A DNA stretch of 64,000 bases from Echeneis naucrates (taxonomy: Eukaryota; Chordata; Actinopteri; Carangiformes; Echeneidae): assembly GCF_900963305.1 (NCBI RefSeq), contig NC_042521.1, positions 3,181,614-3,245,613 of the forward strand, written 5' to 3'. Below are positions 1-16,131 of this stretch, piece after piece. The number at the start of each line of letters is the position of its first letter. The stretch's first letter is position 1. The position numbers and the translations under genes are program-made. Under the pieces are notes generated by a model. The model was not told the DNA's origin, ran no database searches, and was given only the letters and a program-made list of their open reading frames with translations.

Positions 1-446
1 GTCGTCCAGAAAAACAAAGTATGATGTCACCTGGTGCTGTGGTGGCCAATCAAATAGAAGCAGGCTCACTGAGCAAAATGAATGTGGCGTTTATACAGTT
101 TACATCATTATAGTTGTCCCGGATAACATTTCAGTGTTTGTGTGTTTGATGAACTGGTGTTTTTGTGTCCGAAGAGCCTTCAAACATATTAATGTCACTG
201 TATTTCACCGAGTCAGACCACATTAAATAACACCTTCACCAACACGGACATGTTTTCTGACTGTGTGACCTCTTACATAAAGTGGATTATTGATTGTATA
301 AAGTGGTATTTCTGTGGTAAGCGCTCATTATAGCTGAGATCAGCGTGAAATGAACGAGATTAATCAAGATTCAGATTAAATATACAACAGGCACAGCCCT
401 AAAAGTTTATATCTTACAGTCACATTACCAAGTTCAAATTGAATTA

Positions 447-3212
<2,766 letters not shown>

Positions 3213-6200
3213 ACACTGTAAGAGGTGCTGAGGGCAGAAGAAGGGACAGAAAGGAGGTCACCTGACTGCAGATCAAACTGTTTGAAACAAGGTAAAAAAT
3301 ATACCTAAAAATATATATCTCACGTGCATCATGGCCAACTTTTATTCAACTCTCATACATTTTCTGCCATTTTGCTACATCTCCACGCGATTGCCTGAAT
3401 ATGAACCTGACACAGATAACAGCAAATATTTGAAATCAAGATTCCAAGAATCTGGACAAAAAATATATTTAAAAAATATCAGTTTACAGAAATAATCAGT
3501 ATACTTTTCTGTTGATGAATCAGCCCTGTGCTCTGGATTACATCATATTACATCAGGGGAGACTTGGCCTCCAGCTCTGCAGATAAGTGACTGTGCAAGC
3601 TCAATAAAGCAGAGAAAAGCTGAATTTCCATTGGGGGTGGCGGGGGTATGTCACCCTCAATTTTAATATAATAGTTTTGCTCCCCCCTTGAACATTGCCA
3701 GATTGATTTATGGGTTCAAAGACCAAATGACAGAGGACATTGCTGTCATGATGATCAGTGTTTCTTAACCTGTTCATTTAAGTTGAGTTCAGCCGCCTCG
3801 ATGAGATTTCTGTGCCCTAGGTTTTTCCTCAGAGGCTACACACAGGCTGGCGAACTAATATGTAGAGGTTGTCACAGTTATCCAGCGATGGAAATAAAAA
3901 AAACATTTTACTGTCCATGCACATGTTTAAGAATTTTTTTTATTATTTACTGCAACTCTTCCCCTAAGGGGACACAAGACTCACACAGAGGAGTGGCTGA
4001 TGTGCAAAGTGATTGTTAGTCGGGTGAGTGCTTTAATAATTTAGTGTTTTACAGAGAAATTATGGCTTCCATTAGGGTTTTTTCATTATTGATTAAACCA
4101 TCTACATGTCTATAAAAAAGTCAAAACTCAATGAGAAAAAACTACTGTTGCATCAAAACACTAAATTGCACCTAGGGATCGTTAAATGAACTGACCAGCT
4201 TGTGATGGAATTACCACCAGACGCAAGAACGCCTGTCAACATGTTGATCTGACCCATGAGGACTCAGTGGTCATTGTCACATTAGTACACAAGTACTGAG
4301 TAGCTATTATACTCATGTGTCAGACACACATAAATACGGACCTGATTCACGACTGTATTTTCCAAATGCTGATGTTAAATCAGAGACAAAATAAAGCAGC
4401 TAAATAAAATAAAAATTAAAAAGCAGCTCAGCAGTTGTTTCATCTGTAGCTTTCACAGACCGACATGATAAAAACTACAATCTGTCACTTCTGCCTCAAT
4501 AGTACCGCACACACAGCATTTGGCATTTTGTCGTGCTGTCCAAAAGACCCTTATATCGGGGGCTCATAATCCCAAACGCATTATGAAAGGTTGTGCAGCA
4601 AACCAATCAATATATACCATCACGCATTGTGGTCACAGAGGGAGTGAATGAGTGACTGGATTAAGGTGTTTGAGCAAGACTGAGCATATTTGTTCATTCG
4701 CAGCCTTATTTTGCCAAATTGATTTTACAAAGTGAAAAGTTCCACTTAAAGGCAAAAGTGATTCTATTCACTTGCAATTATGTTTTCTGTTCAAGTAACA
4801 TATACATATTGGTCTCAAAAATTGAGGATTTGGTGTATATTTGGGAATTAATTTGACTAATAAAATAATAATAATAATAATAAAAATAATAATTTGACTG
4901 GTCAAAATGCAACTATTACAGAAGAACAATGATTTACAGTTGATATAAAAGCATATAACATTCTGAACATAACACATTCAATTCACAACACATTGATGGA
5001 AACTGTTGAAAATGTTTAATTTACTTTGCATGAGTATAAAAATGCTCTTTTCCGCCAAGTCCAACTGGTAGCTAAAAATCAAACACCGTTCAAATGACCA
5101 GGATAGATTCAAACTGTGAAACCAGTCCGACGCATTCAAAACAAGAGGCCTACAGACACGAGTGTCGCCTAGTCGTGTTGTTCAGTGGGGCTGTGTGTTT
5201 CGTCAACATCAGCAGTGACAATGTCTGACATTTACAGCTCTCGGCGCAGCCGTTCAAACCGCAAACTAGCACAACAAAGCTCCACATACCACTTAAACAC
5301 ACATACACACCATGAAGCTGCTGCTGTACCCAAAGCACCAGCGATGAGGTGTGCGTTTGTGTGTCTGGCACAGCTCTGGAGTCAGCAAGTGATGGGACTC
5401 ATTAACTAAATGAAAAGCACTGCTGCCCTTTGTCGACCGTAAATCAGCTGTAAGGCGTTTGTCCTGCCGTACAGTGAGTCAGCCACCGAAAAACAAGCAT
5501 GAGATCAGGTTGTTTTACAGTAAAGTCCAGCAGTAAAAGCCTTTTCTCATTAATGGCCTTAAGCTTCCTGATGCTGGAGGAAAGGATGTAACAGGATGGG
5601 GTGGGGGGTAGAATAGGTAATAAGCAGATGCGGAAATGTCTGAAACATAAAGGTCAGTGTGCAAACCTTGAACGGATCTATGATCCACGAGTGTTAAAAT
5701 TCCAGTGCTGCCAATATTGTCACATTTCAGCGCCTGATGAATTCACATCTGAAGGTCACACCCAGAGCACAGCAGTCATGTTAGAGTCCAAAGAGTAGAC
5801 ATAAGGAGGTGTTTATGTCCTGCATGCTGACCTTTGATGAATGAGTAACAGCTGAATAATAACTGTTCAGTTTGGTACAAAGTTTGGAATTAACCTTTAA
5901 GCATCAAATTGTATCAGAAGGAAACATCCACATGAATAGAACAAGGGACATTTACCTAAGGATCATTTCTTATATTTGTTTTCCACTGCATTTTGGAGAA
6001 ATATTAAACTTTTTACTGCACTACATTTAGTAGTAAAATGGTACTTTTCAGATTTCAAATGGCTTTTCAAAATATATAATAAACCTGTAAAATACAATCC
6101 AAAGTTCATGATTAAACTAGCAAGCCCCACATTGTTGAGCTGGTCCTCTCATTTCAGATGTCTACAAGCTGTGATCAGTTGCAGCAAATAGAAGCTTCTG

Positions 6201-8511
6201 CTCCGAAGTCAGATTTCTGAAACCATTGATGGTTAACTGATTAGCTGATACAGGTCAAACACCATCTAAAGAGGCCACTGTTGTTTCTATAAAAGCAATT
6301 AAAGGTCTGAACCAAAGAAATCAAATGACTAAATATTTTGTAACCCTCTGGAAAGGTCATTCCATTATACAAGTAGTGCTAAAAACCTAATAATGTCATG
6401 TGTAATAATATCACTCTGGGGTCATGTGCCTTGGAGACTTTAAGCAAATTTAGCTCATTATATGCCTGTTCTTTTCCTTAGGTGAGAGTTTAAAGGGCTT
6501 TTCTTGTACTGGACTATTTTTAAAACGGCCGTGTTGAAGTTTTAACTTAAAGGATATCAACATTTCTTCCATCCCTGAATGTTTTTTAGCCAAAATTTTG
6601 AGCAGCAAATGACCCATCAGTGTGAATGTGTTTAAGAAAATGACAAGAACAAAATGTCCATCACGTCCATCAAGATGTGCACTGTTCAATGTGCAACAAA
6701 TTCAGATTCAGTGACAAAACCTGTTTTTAACAGATGCAATGTAGCTGCACTCTGGCATATAAAAGGGAAGAAACAGCCTGACAGACACTGTAACTGAAAG
6801 TAGACAGAAGAAGTGAAAGAAATTGATAGATAAGAAAAGACAGAGATGGACGAGTGCAGGAAAACTGAACGATCTGTTCCAACAAGTAGGAGAAGCTCTC
6901 TAAAAGTGGGAGCATATGCAAAGAGGTGATTTATCACTTTTATAGCCCACTCTTTCCACCTGTTCTTGTTGAGGAGATCCATAATGACCCAAAACCCTGC
7001 GCACCAGCATATAAAACTGTGTGGGCTTTTCAGAGCACGCTCTAAGAAACAATGGCTCACTCTCTGTGCTTCTGGAAGAGGACGGTGGTTAAAAATAGTG
7101 TCACGCTGCATACAAGCATCCAGTCCAATTCAGGTTGGGTCTAAAAAAAAATACTGAAACCAGGACTTGTGTTAACACCAGCTGATATTCATTTGTTCTT
7201 TAACGCAGTTTCAATCTGCTCTCATTATCTGACTGTGCCCTCTCAAAAACACTAAACAGATGCAGCTGCACACCACATTTACTTTTCCTTAGTTTTTAAT
7301 GGCCCTTCTCCTGTAGTGACTAACTGTGGGTGGAGTAATAACCTGTGTGTTAATCTGGCAGCAACAGCTGATTAGTTTAATGTCGATTCTGTGACATGAA
7401 GATGGATCTAGTTTCAAGTAGATTTTTGAGCACTGAGCTAAATTAAGACTTCTCTTGATATCAAAAGCAGTGAAAAATGATGTCCTTTAAAAACATTACA
7501 TTTAAATCTTCTTTTTCTGTGCTTTTCCTTTTGATTAATATGGATGTTCACTGCAGAATCCATCCATTTCTCTGTGCTGTCCAAATCATTAGTCTGACTT
7601 TATAGTTTTGTTATTAGAACTGGAAAGTGTTCTGCGTGTTTGCATGTGAGATAACGGACAACACTACATGTACATTTTTTTCTTTTACTGATGATAATGA
7701 AAATAATAATCTGTCACTTTCCTCACACCACATAAAAAATAAAGCAGGTCTCTGGTTTTAAGCTGCTGAACTACATCATATCTGGTTTTATTCAGACTGG
7801 GGAGCTATGAGGACACTGTCCCTTCATCTTGTGTCCTCTCTACTTCTGCTAGAGCAAATAAAAATACAATTCAGAAAAGATACTCTGTAAATAGTTAAGG
7901 GTTGATCAATGAGATTGAAAATTAAATGTTAATATATGATAGAAAAGTGGGAATGTTAGGTTTATTAATCTGTAGCTATTTTGATATTTCACTCTTATTT
8001 TACTCAGTAAAAATTCTAAATCAAATCCAAATCTTTTGTTTTGATGGTTGAATAGATAAGACACTTAATACATCACCTTCACAAAATAAATTCATTGTTA
8101 ATGTAAGTAATTCTCAGCTGCAGTCCTAACTCAGACAATGAAGGGTATGTTCTTGCATTTTAGCTATTGTAATTGCACAGTAACTGTTCTGCTGTGCTGC
8201 AGTTAAAAAGAGCACCAACGATGCCTGCAACATTATCAGATTACTGAGTAAAAATGTTGGACCATCCGAGCCAAAGCCAATTGATCAGTGTTGTGTTTTA
8301 AATGAAACTCAGCCAGCAGAGGAAAAAGAAAACGGGGGCTGTGTTGCAGGCAACTTAAAGCACATCACGAGTTCTCCATCCTGCATGTCTCCAATTACAT
8401 TTAAGTCAAAAACAGAGACTACACACTGCTGCAGACACACACAGCTCTCTGCTCTGTGGCCACGGATGGCTGGCAAACAGCAGGATCATATGCGGCACTG
8501 AGTGACAGGCT

Positions 8512-8543
8512 CCCCCCCCCCCCCCCCCTCCTCCTCCTCCTCC
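8512..8543. repeat. Poly-C tract followed by (CTC)n
   Basis: A run of about 17 C followed by CTC triplets inside the CpG-rich area upstream of lypla2. Low-complexity sequence. Confidence 0.9.
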
Positions 8544-8782
8544 AGGGGCAGCTAACCGCACACTGCGGTCTGAAACCGGCTGCTGCCGTCACCTCCACCC
8601 GGTTAGCATCGGCAGGTGGAGGTGTCGGAGGAGAGGCGGACGATGAGCGACCCACCATCCTCCTCCTCCTCCTCCTCATCCCCGGTTGTGATGGCATTCA
8701 GCGGCGTAAAGCCTCTACTTCCCCCCTCCCCCTCTAAAACAATAACACAAAAGCAGGCTGCCCGACTCCCGACCTTCGCAGT

Positions 8783-8820
8783 CCGGTTTAATCCCGGTTT
8801 AATCCCGGTTTAATCCCGGT
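8783..8820. repeat. 12-bp tandem repeat, about three units
   Basis: The unit CCGGTTTAATCC is repeated three times perfectly plus a partial unit, within the promoter-proximal CpG region of lypla2. Confidence 0.9.
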
Positions 8821-9069
8821 GTGAGGCTCACACAATACCCGGAGCTGCGGCTGCTAGCTAACGCCGCTCACAGCGGCCGTATTGTCCGCCGGTGTCTTTC
8901 TTCGCCCGCCTCGAGCTTTCCGTTACTATCCCAACTCGGACCCGCCCTCTCGGGAAACACGTTAAAACGACAGAAACCCTTCGGCGCCGGTTCGGCTCGG
9001 ACCTGTGATAAAAAACTGGCTGATATTTTGCGCCCTTTGGCCCGTTTGCTGGTAGAAATTCATCCACTC

Positions 9070-9180
9070 ACCGCTCGCTGTCCCAGTTCACGACGGAACG
9101 GAACTTCCGCTTCTGGCCGCACACCAGCAGGGGGCGGGGACAGAGCGCGCATACGTCACTGCATGGCAACCCGGTAGCAA
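9070..9180 (-). promoter_or_regulatory. lypla2: lypla2 promoter and probable non-coding exon 1
   Basis: GC-rich block at the upstream end of the lypla2 locus. Read on the minus strand it holds a CRE-like TGACGTAT, an Sp1 box (CCCCGCCCCC), an ETS pair (GCGGAAGTTCCG) and then a good splice donor, GAGCG|GTGAGTGG, at about 9072. This is the expected layout for a TATA-less housekeeping promoter with a short non-coding exon. The assignment to lypla2 is inferred from position and strand; no transcript evidence was available. Confidence 0.6.
9124..9136 (+). promoter_or_regulatory. CTCF-like motif (forward)
   Basis: CCAGCAGGGGGCG matches the CTCF core consensus and lies inside the lypla2 promoter. 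Motif match only. Confidence 0.5.
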
Positions 9181-10040
9181 CGCCCCGCTCCGACCGCGAC
9201 CTCCATTTTTATTTTTGTTTTTTTTTTATTTATTATTTTAATCCCACAAAACCACATTAAATCTAAACCATACTTGGTATAACGTTTTTTTTTTACTCAA
9301 AATATTACTGAATAATTCTGTATTACTTTGCTACTTTAATTTTCAACTGCTCACGTTTTGTATTATTTGCCTAAAGTAATAACTGAAAAAATAATTGCAC
9401 ATTTTAACAAACTGCTTATGATTTGGTCCAAATTCCTGTGTAAGTAACACAGCACTGACATGGTACAGTCTGCATCACTCTGCTTTGATCTGCAAATATC
9501 TGTGTCCATTTACATGCGGAGCTGTGGGCCTTAGAGTTTATACTACTAACTGTGATGTCGGCTCTGCAGGAAAACTGAATAAGAATAACAGTCCAGAAAC
9601 AAACAGCTGAGGTGAGATGATACTTTGATACTGTGTTAACACTCAGCCAAAAAGACAGACACAAAATATTCCACTAGGTGGCAGAAAATAAGTCAAAAGT
9701 GGATATTGTGTTGGCTTGATTGAAGGAAAATTAACTTTATGACAGATATTTCTTAGCTATCATTTTTTTTGCCATTCAAAAATTGACTTTTTTTTTTTTG
9801 CAGAAGTTTGACTCCAAGTGTTACATATTTAGATATCAGCTGCTGATTATGGATGTAGAGTGTAAACGTGGCAATCAAAGTAATTTCATAAAGCAAGCAT
9901 TACCATTGTTTGGATTCATATCCAGCCTTCACGGTTTTATTTCATAGTAGCTATCACATTATTGTGGTGATGGATGTCTTGGTGAATCAGAATATACAGG
10001 TTAAACTGACTAACAAACAGACTTTGTCTGAGTGTCAATG
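9181..10040. other. Intergenic between the lypla2 promoter and the pithd1 3' end
   Basis: AT-rich sequence with T-runs. Apart from the CTCF-like motif at 9671 I see no gene or RNA signal. Confidence 0.6.
9671..9684 (+). promoter_or_regulatory. CTCF-like motif (forward)
   Basis: CCACTAGGTGGCAG is a close match to the CTCF core, about 540 bp from the motif at 9124 and in the same orientation. Confidence 0.55.
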
Positions 10041-10049
10041 TTTCATGCA

Positions 10050-10055
10050 TTTATT
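10050..10055 (-). terminator. pithd1: Polyadenylation signal AATAAA for pithd1
   Basis: AATAAA on the minus strand about 260 bp after the pithd1 stop codon. A reasonable 3' end, untested. Confidence 0.5.
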
Positions 10056-10314
10056 ATTAAGCTTTTTGCCCACATTAAGCGTTCAGTCTTCATTGCCATA
10101 GAAAACAAAGCGACAACTTGGCACTTCCAGACACATCTGAAGCCCTCTGGTCATCAGATTTCACTGCTCAGTCACGGTCAAGCTTGACCAACCTGCCAGT
10201 ACGCAGCGTTGAACTCATCTTTGATTTTTTGACTCATGTCAATGACAGTCGGCAGACGCCTCTGTAATCTCTCCTCATTCTTCTCCTCTTCCTCCTCCCA
10301 ACTCGCTGAAGCTT

Positions 10315-13300
10315 TCAGGAAATGAAGTTGGTTTGTGGGAAGATGCTCTCCACCTTGTGATCTGCAGGGTTGGCTGCCGCCTCATAGTTACAGATCGTCA
10401 CTTCGTGTCTGTGAGCCTTTAAAGACAAAAAAAAAAAAAAAAAAAAGACAAGCTGACGTCAAGAAAGGACAAACACACATCAATAGTGTGTTGTGTTACA
10501 CAGCATTAAACACAGAACCAAACAACACATCAAAGCCTGCACTGAAAGAAAAGGTTACTGCATTTAGAAACCAACGTACATTAGAATGGCTGCACTTCAT
10601 TATTAAAGAACTTGAAGCATGATATAGTATAATATAGTCTCTCTCTCCCTTTTCAAAATGAAAATAGTAGCTGTTTTGATAAAGCTAAAATTAATATTAG
10701 GCACAGCAGCATCAAACTGACAGATATTCAGACGCAGATGTCAGAACAGAAGCTGAGCATCATCTGAGAGGCAACAAATTATTTCAGGAAATACTCTGCT
10801 GTCTTGGATATAAAACATCAGGCAAAATAACATCCATTTTTTTTAATATAGCTACAATTCTGTTCCTGAAAAAGCACAAAATTACAGCAGAATATATCAA
10901 CAGCCATCAAAGCATCTGACTGAGAGAATAAACACTCACTGCCGATTTATTGATTGTCTTTATATTGTTCTACACTGTGCGACTATAAACCTTCATCCAG
11001 ATGGAAGAAGCTGAAATTCATTTTAAAGGATTTGAGTTGTCGTTTAAAATCCACCCAGCTGTCGACTGTAACTACTCTTCAGGGATGGTGGGATAGCTGG
11101 TGACTCATCAGCTACTGGATCATTTAACATTTAATTATACAATGTCTTTGTGTCCTACAAACCACATTTAAAACTGTCCCCCTCGGATGGATTATATTCA
11201 GCAGCACTACATTTAGTCCCCAGGAGGGGGTCGGGGTGGATGGTAGCTGCACAAACATAGATGTTTGAATTCAGAGCCCCATCTGTGCAACGGAAAAAGC
11301 AATAAAAATTGCCCAGCAATGGGTAATGGCCCTCAATGGCAATGTTTCATGTGCAAGTTTGAGGTTCGGACTGACCTCTGAGTATTCGCCCCGCAGACCG
11401 ATGTAGTAGACCCTGGTGCTCTCTGCTCCAAAGTTCTTTGAAATGTGGATGGAGAGATGCTGAACGTTGGAAAAACGGGCAATCCTGGAAACCACAACAG
11501 AACAAGACACACTTGAAGTTGAGGTAGAGGTTTGGGAAACGTGTCAACGCGGGAAAAATCTAAAGCTTGTTCGTGAAAAACCAGCGGGGAGTGATGTCTG
11601 TGAACGTGCTCAAAATGACCTGGAGTAAATGAGCGCATGCAAACTGATGGCAGGTCAAGACCAACAGAAAGAGAAACTTGGCTTGGCTTCACTTGTCTCA
11701 AGTTGCTCCGAAAAGGATCCTGATGCTAAAGTAAATTATCTAGAGTAGGCAAATCGAAAAGACTAGCTGAGCTAGTAACAGCTTTCTGACTTTACCAGAC
11801 TTAAATGAAAAATGGCACTTCATGCGCTCACTTCGTCGGGTATTCCAGCTCGGCAACAGGATCTCTGTTGAGTCTGAAGGCTTGTTCGGGTTCCCTCCCA
11901 GTGGCATCGAAGGACATCTGCGGGATGTTTTTGTACCTAGGGCGAAAAGTGTGTTTTGATTTATTGTGACGTATTTTTGTGGGATAAACATCTTGTCTCA
12001 TGTGTTCAATGTGTAATACAAGGAACAGACCAATAGATTTATTTTAGATTTTGTAAAAGGTCCAAATCTAATGGGGCGCCTTCTATCATCACACGACCAA
12101 TTGACTAAATCATGGCTTTAGAGGGTCAAGGAGTTTATCCTGTGCTGCCTCCCTGACCCCTGAGCAGAGAAGCAGAGCAGACACTCACAGTCGGATCTCA
12201 GCCGGATGAGAATCATCGTCTTCTCCAGAAATTATGATGCCCTTGAGCTTCACGCTGCCTGTAAAACTGAAAGAGATGCAACACGCTTACAGAGGAGATG
12301 CTATCTGGACCAAAACAAGACGCTGTGACGGTGAAACACGAGAGGAGGGCAGAAGCTGTCATGATCGATAAACAGTGAAATGTAAAAACCAAAAATGAAA
12401 TGAGTCACTTTGGTGTGAAATTGCAAAATACAAAAAGAGTTCATCTCTGCATTACTTTGCAACAATGGGCTGTTTTTTTGCCAACAGATTTTATAATAAT
12501 AAACAACACGCATGATGGGGATGACATATAATTTTAGGACTTACGGGATGTTGAACAGCAACTCTTCATCTGCATCACTTTCAACAAACTAGGAGAGGAA
12601 AAGGTGAATCCTTTCAGAGTAATTACCGTGTGACGGCAACAATAAGCCACTTTAATTTCACTCTCAGACTGGGATTTGGCCAAACTCACTGACATGAAGA
12701 GACCATCAATGCCATGTGTGTTACAGTGCTGACACCTTTTGAGCCCATAATTGTTCAGTTCAACAAATTCGCCTTTGTTAGTGCACATCTAAATGTGCAG
12801 ACATCATTTTACTGCTGTGATACTGAAGAAAATCTTAAGAAGTGCAAATTTTCCAGAAAGTTCTGGCGGCGTCTTTTCTGTTCCTTCCTGCCATCTGGGC
12901 GGATTTCTGTTCATGTGTTTGAGGCAGATATTAAATGTATTAAATATATTAAATATATTGACCTGTGCCTCTGCAGTCCGGCCTGACCTTTGTGGATGGA
13001 AACCGCCCAGATGCCACCAAAGGAGCCACAATCATGATAATTCTGATTTTTTTTTTAATGGAGCTAGACTTGTACTTTTTCTTTTCCTGTGCAGGAGCTC
13101 AGCTTCGTTTTGTGGTAAATATTAAACTTTGTCTCTGTGTCTGCAGCCAGCGGCCCCTCGCAGACCTCCTCCCCGGCCGGTACCTTGTCCCGCTCGGTGC
13201 GCTTCTCCCAGGGCTTGAACACCAGCTTTCCGTCCCCGTCCCGGCTCTCGTTCAGGCACTGCAGCTTCTCCAGGTCGATCCGCCGGTACAGTCCGTACTC

Positions 13301-13375
13301 CAGGCCCCTCTCCGCCGGCTCGTGTTCCCCCTCACAGCCGCAGCCGTGACCGTGTCCGTGAGCGTGGCCGGACAT
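10315..13375 (-). CDS. pithd1: PITH domain-containing protein 1
   Basis: Small cytosolic protein with a PITH (proteasome-interacting thioredoxin C-terminal) domain. Six exons give 209 codons in phase: 13184-13375, 12545-12588, 12189-12266, 11832-11936, 11376-11484 and 10315-10416. The human protein is about 211 residues. The start MSGHAHGHGHGCGCEG keeps the His/Gly-rich N-terminus. GLEYGLYRRIDLEKLQCLNE, FVESDADEELLFNIP, KLKGIIISGEDDDSHP and SNVQHLSIHISKNFGAES follow, and the protein ends PQTNFIS, as in vertebrate PITHD1. No upstream in-frame ATG is seen. The exon 5 donor is the less common GTCAGT. It sits head-to-tail with lypla2 and eloa, the arrangement remembered from human 1p36.11. Confidence 0.95.
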
Positions 13376-13530
13376 CGTGGAGCAGAAGCGGCTGCTGGTC
13401 CTGACGGGATGGACCGGTCCGGAGCTCCGGATGTTTTTATAAAGAGAAATGAGCTCAGCAAGTTTCACTTCACAGCGACATGCCCTCCGCGGTCAGGCCG
13501 CCGGATGTTACGGCGTCTTCCGGGTTCAGG
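13376..13530 (-). promoter_or_regulatory. pithd1: pithd1 5' region with ETS motifs
   Basis: GC-rich sequence directly upstream of the ATG. On the minus strand it reads CCCGGAAGA and ACATCCGGC (ETS-like sites). A three-codon upstream ORF (ATG TCG CTG TGA) lies just 5' of the coding start. The exact transcription start is not visible. Confidence 0.45.
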
Positions 13531-13871
13531 TTTTCAAAATAAAACTAACACTGGCGCTAGAACGATTAAATAAAATGGGTTTAATGTCATTTTATATGAA
13601 CTGAGGAAATAAAAGGAAACACACCTGCTTCAAACTATAACATTATTAAACAATATATTTCGCAATGACACCTTTCAATTATTTTTTTTTATAGGAATGG
13701 ATTTTATTTGATATTTTGGCCGCACTGAGCGATGTGATGGTAAAAAAAAAATAAATTTGAAGGTAATAAGCATCGAAATAAATTACAATAATTTTACATT
13801 TGGTATAGAATATATATGTACGTACAAGATCCATTAAAAAATTGTTCCAAACCTACCAGCTGTAGATAGAC

Positions 13872-13910
<39 letters not shown>

Positions 13911-14420
13911 CAGATAGCTAGACAGATAGATAGACAGACAGACAGATAGACAGACAGAGAAACTGATTTTTAAGGAACGTGATTCAGTGAGGTATAAAAA
14001 CGTTAAAATTTGTTTTATTTTGAAGGGCTGGTGGGAGTCTTCCTCTGAAGCTTTGAGGTCTCTTTACCTGCGTGACGAACAAAACATCAGGCACGTGACC
14101 TGCCCTCTGATTGGCTGGCGTCTCTTACCACCAAATGTCATTAAGTGACGCGAACTTTCATCAGGTCACAATAAACAACAAAACAAAACAATCTCTTTTT
14201 TAAACCCTTAAGATTGACGAGTAAAGATCTGAGACACTGAAGGGAAAAACACATTTCAGCCTAAAACTGAAATAAATGTGTTATTATTAGACAATTTACA
14301 GAAAAAAATACAAGCATTCACGACCTTTGGTGTTATTTATCAGATCAATCAGACAAAAATTCAGATGTTCATAAAAGAGACAGGAACAATTCAAGGGCAA
14401 AAAGTCAATTTTAATAAAAA
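13531..14420. other. Intergenic between pithd1 and eloa
   Basis: AT-rich spacer containing the GATA/GACA microsatellite. No gene signal seen. Confidence 0.6.
13863..13960. repeat. (GATA)n/(GACA)n microsatellite
   Basis: About 100 bp of GATA units interrupted by GACA, of the Bkm type, between pithd1 and the eloa 3' end. Likely polymorphic. Confidence 0.95.
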
Positions 14421-14433
14421 TGACCATATAACA

Positions 14434-14439
14434 TTTATT
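14434..14439 (-). terminator. eloa: Candidate polyadenylation signal for eloa
   Basis: AATAAA on the minus strand, about 1.7 kb after the eloa stop codon. The sequence between, 14440-16131, is AT-rich with no splice-consistent exon and would be 3'UTR. Confidence 0.4.
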
Positions 14440-16025
14440 AAAATCTAATAAAATTACAATTTTAATCTACTTCCTATCGAGCCCATGTTGTGGGGTTCCA
14501 GGTCCCAGTGTTGAAAATAAATACATCTCATCATCATTGTTGTGGACCGAAGCCGCAGACATCCGACCACCTTTACTTCCTCATTGTTGTTTTTCTTCAT
14601 CTTTTTAGTCGTCACTTGAGCACATTTGTCACAGTGAAGCAAATAGAAAGAGGGACGCACACATTCAACAGCAGGAAAACATGGGCTGAAGCCACAGGGG
14701 GTTAAAATAAGTCTAGATGTGTTTGTGTATGTGTGTGTCTGTGTGTGTGTGCAGTTCATAGGTATAATTTCAGCCCTACAAACTGAAAAGGGTACGAGGC
14801 AAAACATTTTTAAATATGCATGTATGTGTTTCTGCTTTCACCAGCCAGTTGATGTCTCAGGTGGAGTCTTAACGTTGCAGCTGACGTGCACCATGCAAGC
14901 AATTAAAAGACAAAACAAGTGTGTCGAGGTTTTCCTAATGTAGTGTATCGTTTGGTCATAAAGAAAAGTAACACATTACTAATCGGGAATTAGACGAGAC
15001 CATCAAAAGACCTCTCAGGTGTGTACCGTAAATATGAAGCTACAACCAGAAGCTGATCAACACAAAGTTCGGAAAAGGGTGGAGAAGAAATCTTCTGACT
15101 GTGGCCAAAAGCAGAAAAAGCTCTGGCTGCCAGGACCTCCAAAAATATTTTCTAACATTATGTCATGTTAGTTCAATCTGTATAACAAAGCAGTGACACT
15201 ACAGCGCACATCATCATGGTGGCGATATGGCCCAGAAGTCCTCAGTGGTTATTAATACATTATAGAGTAAAACCGTATCCTCGGGAATATAATGTTCAAT
15301 GGATGTTCATTTATACAAGTGGCAGCTTCAATTAACCTTAAAACCTAAAACAAACAAACAAAAAAGGTAATGGTTGAAAAAAAGTGCCTGATATTATTTA
15401 GTTTTTTCCCCATTTTCAGTCACAGGCAGATCGAAGTATCTGATGACTTACACGGGGAATTTAAAAAAAGAAAGATATCTGCGTAAATAGTTTTCCAAAT
15501 ACTGTATGATGTTAATAAAAAAAAAGAAGAAGAAATCAATGGAGGGGTCAACAGAAGTCTAGCAGAATGAAAATAGAGTTCATCAGAAACTTTGATCCTG
15601 CTGTGCTTGGAAACTGAGCTAAAACATGTCATAAAAATTTCATAAAAAACATGACATGATGTGTTAAAAGTTTCAGTTAAAGGTGCTTGTACCAAGATCT
15701 TTTTCTGCCTTTATAGAGTCAGAAAGAATATTTTCTCCTTTTCCAGTCTTTATGCAGAGATAACTGGTTATTCCTTAAAAAAGCCAAAACAAAAACATAG
15801 CAGGAAGAGTAACATGAATCCTTTTACACCCTATAAAAAGTGAGCGACTTAATTTCCTTAGCACAGATATTAGAGCGTTTGACCATCATTCAAGATTTAA
15901 ATACTTATTTGAAGAGCCCAAAACAGATGATTTAAAAAAAAAAAAAAACAAAAAAACAAAAACATTTTCCACCAATACTGTAAAGTTCACGATATGTTTG
16001 GGGGGTTAAGATCATGTAAAAGTGA

Positions 16026-16064
16026 TGTGTGTGTGTGTGTGTGTATGCGTGTGTGCGTGTGTGC
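16026..16064. repeat. (TG)n microsatellite in the eloa 3'UTR
   Basis: An interrupted TG dinucleotide run about 70 bp beyond the eloa stop codon. Confidence 0.9.
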
Positions 16065-16131
16065 GGTAAAATCTTTACCAAACTTAAATTAAAAACACAG
16101 TTGGAATAAAATACATTCAGTTTCTTTCACA

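Larger units (their letters stand above)
3213..9069 (-). other. lypla2 intron 1
   Basis: A 5.9 kb stretch between the ATG exon and the putative non-coding exon 1. It is AT-rich with an (AAT)n run at 4864-4892 and becomes GC-rich from about 8440. I see no splice-consistent exon here. Confidence 0.5.

Noticed and set aside
12965-13573. 202-codon open frame on the plus strand
   Set aside because: Antisense to pithd1 exon 1 with no splice or homology support.
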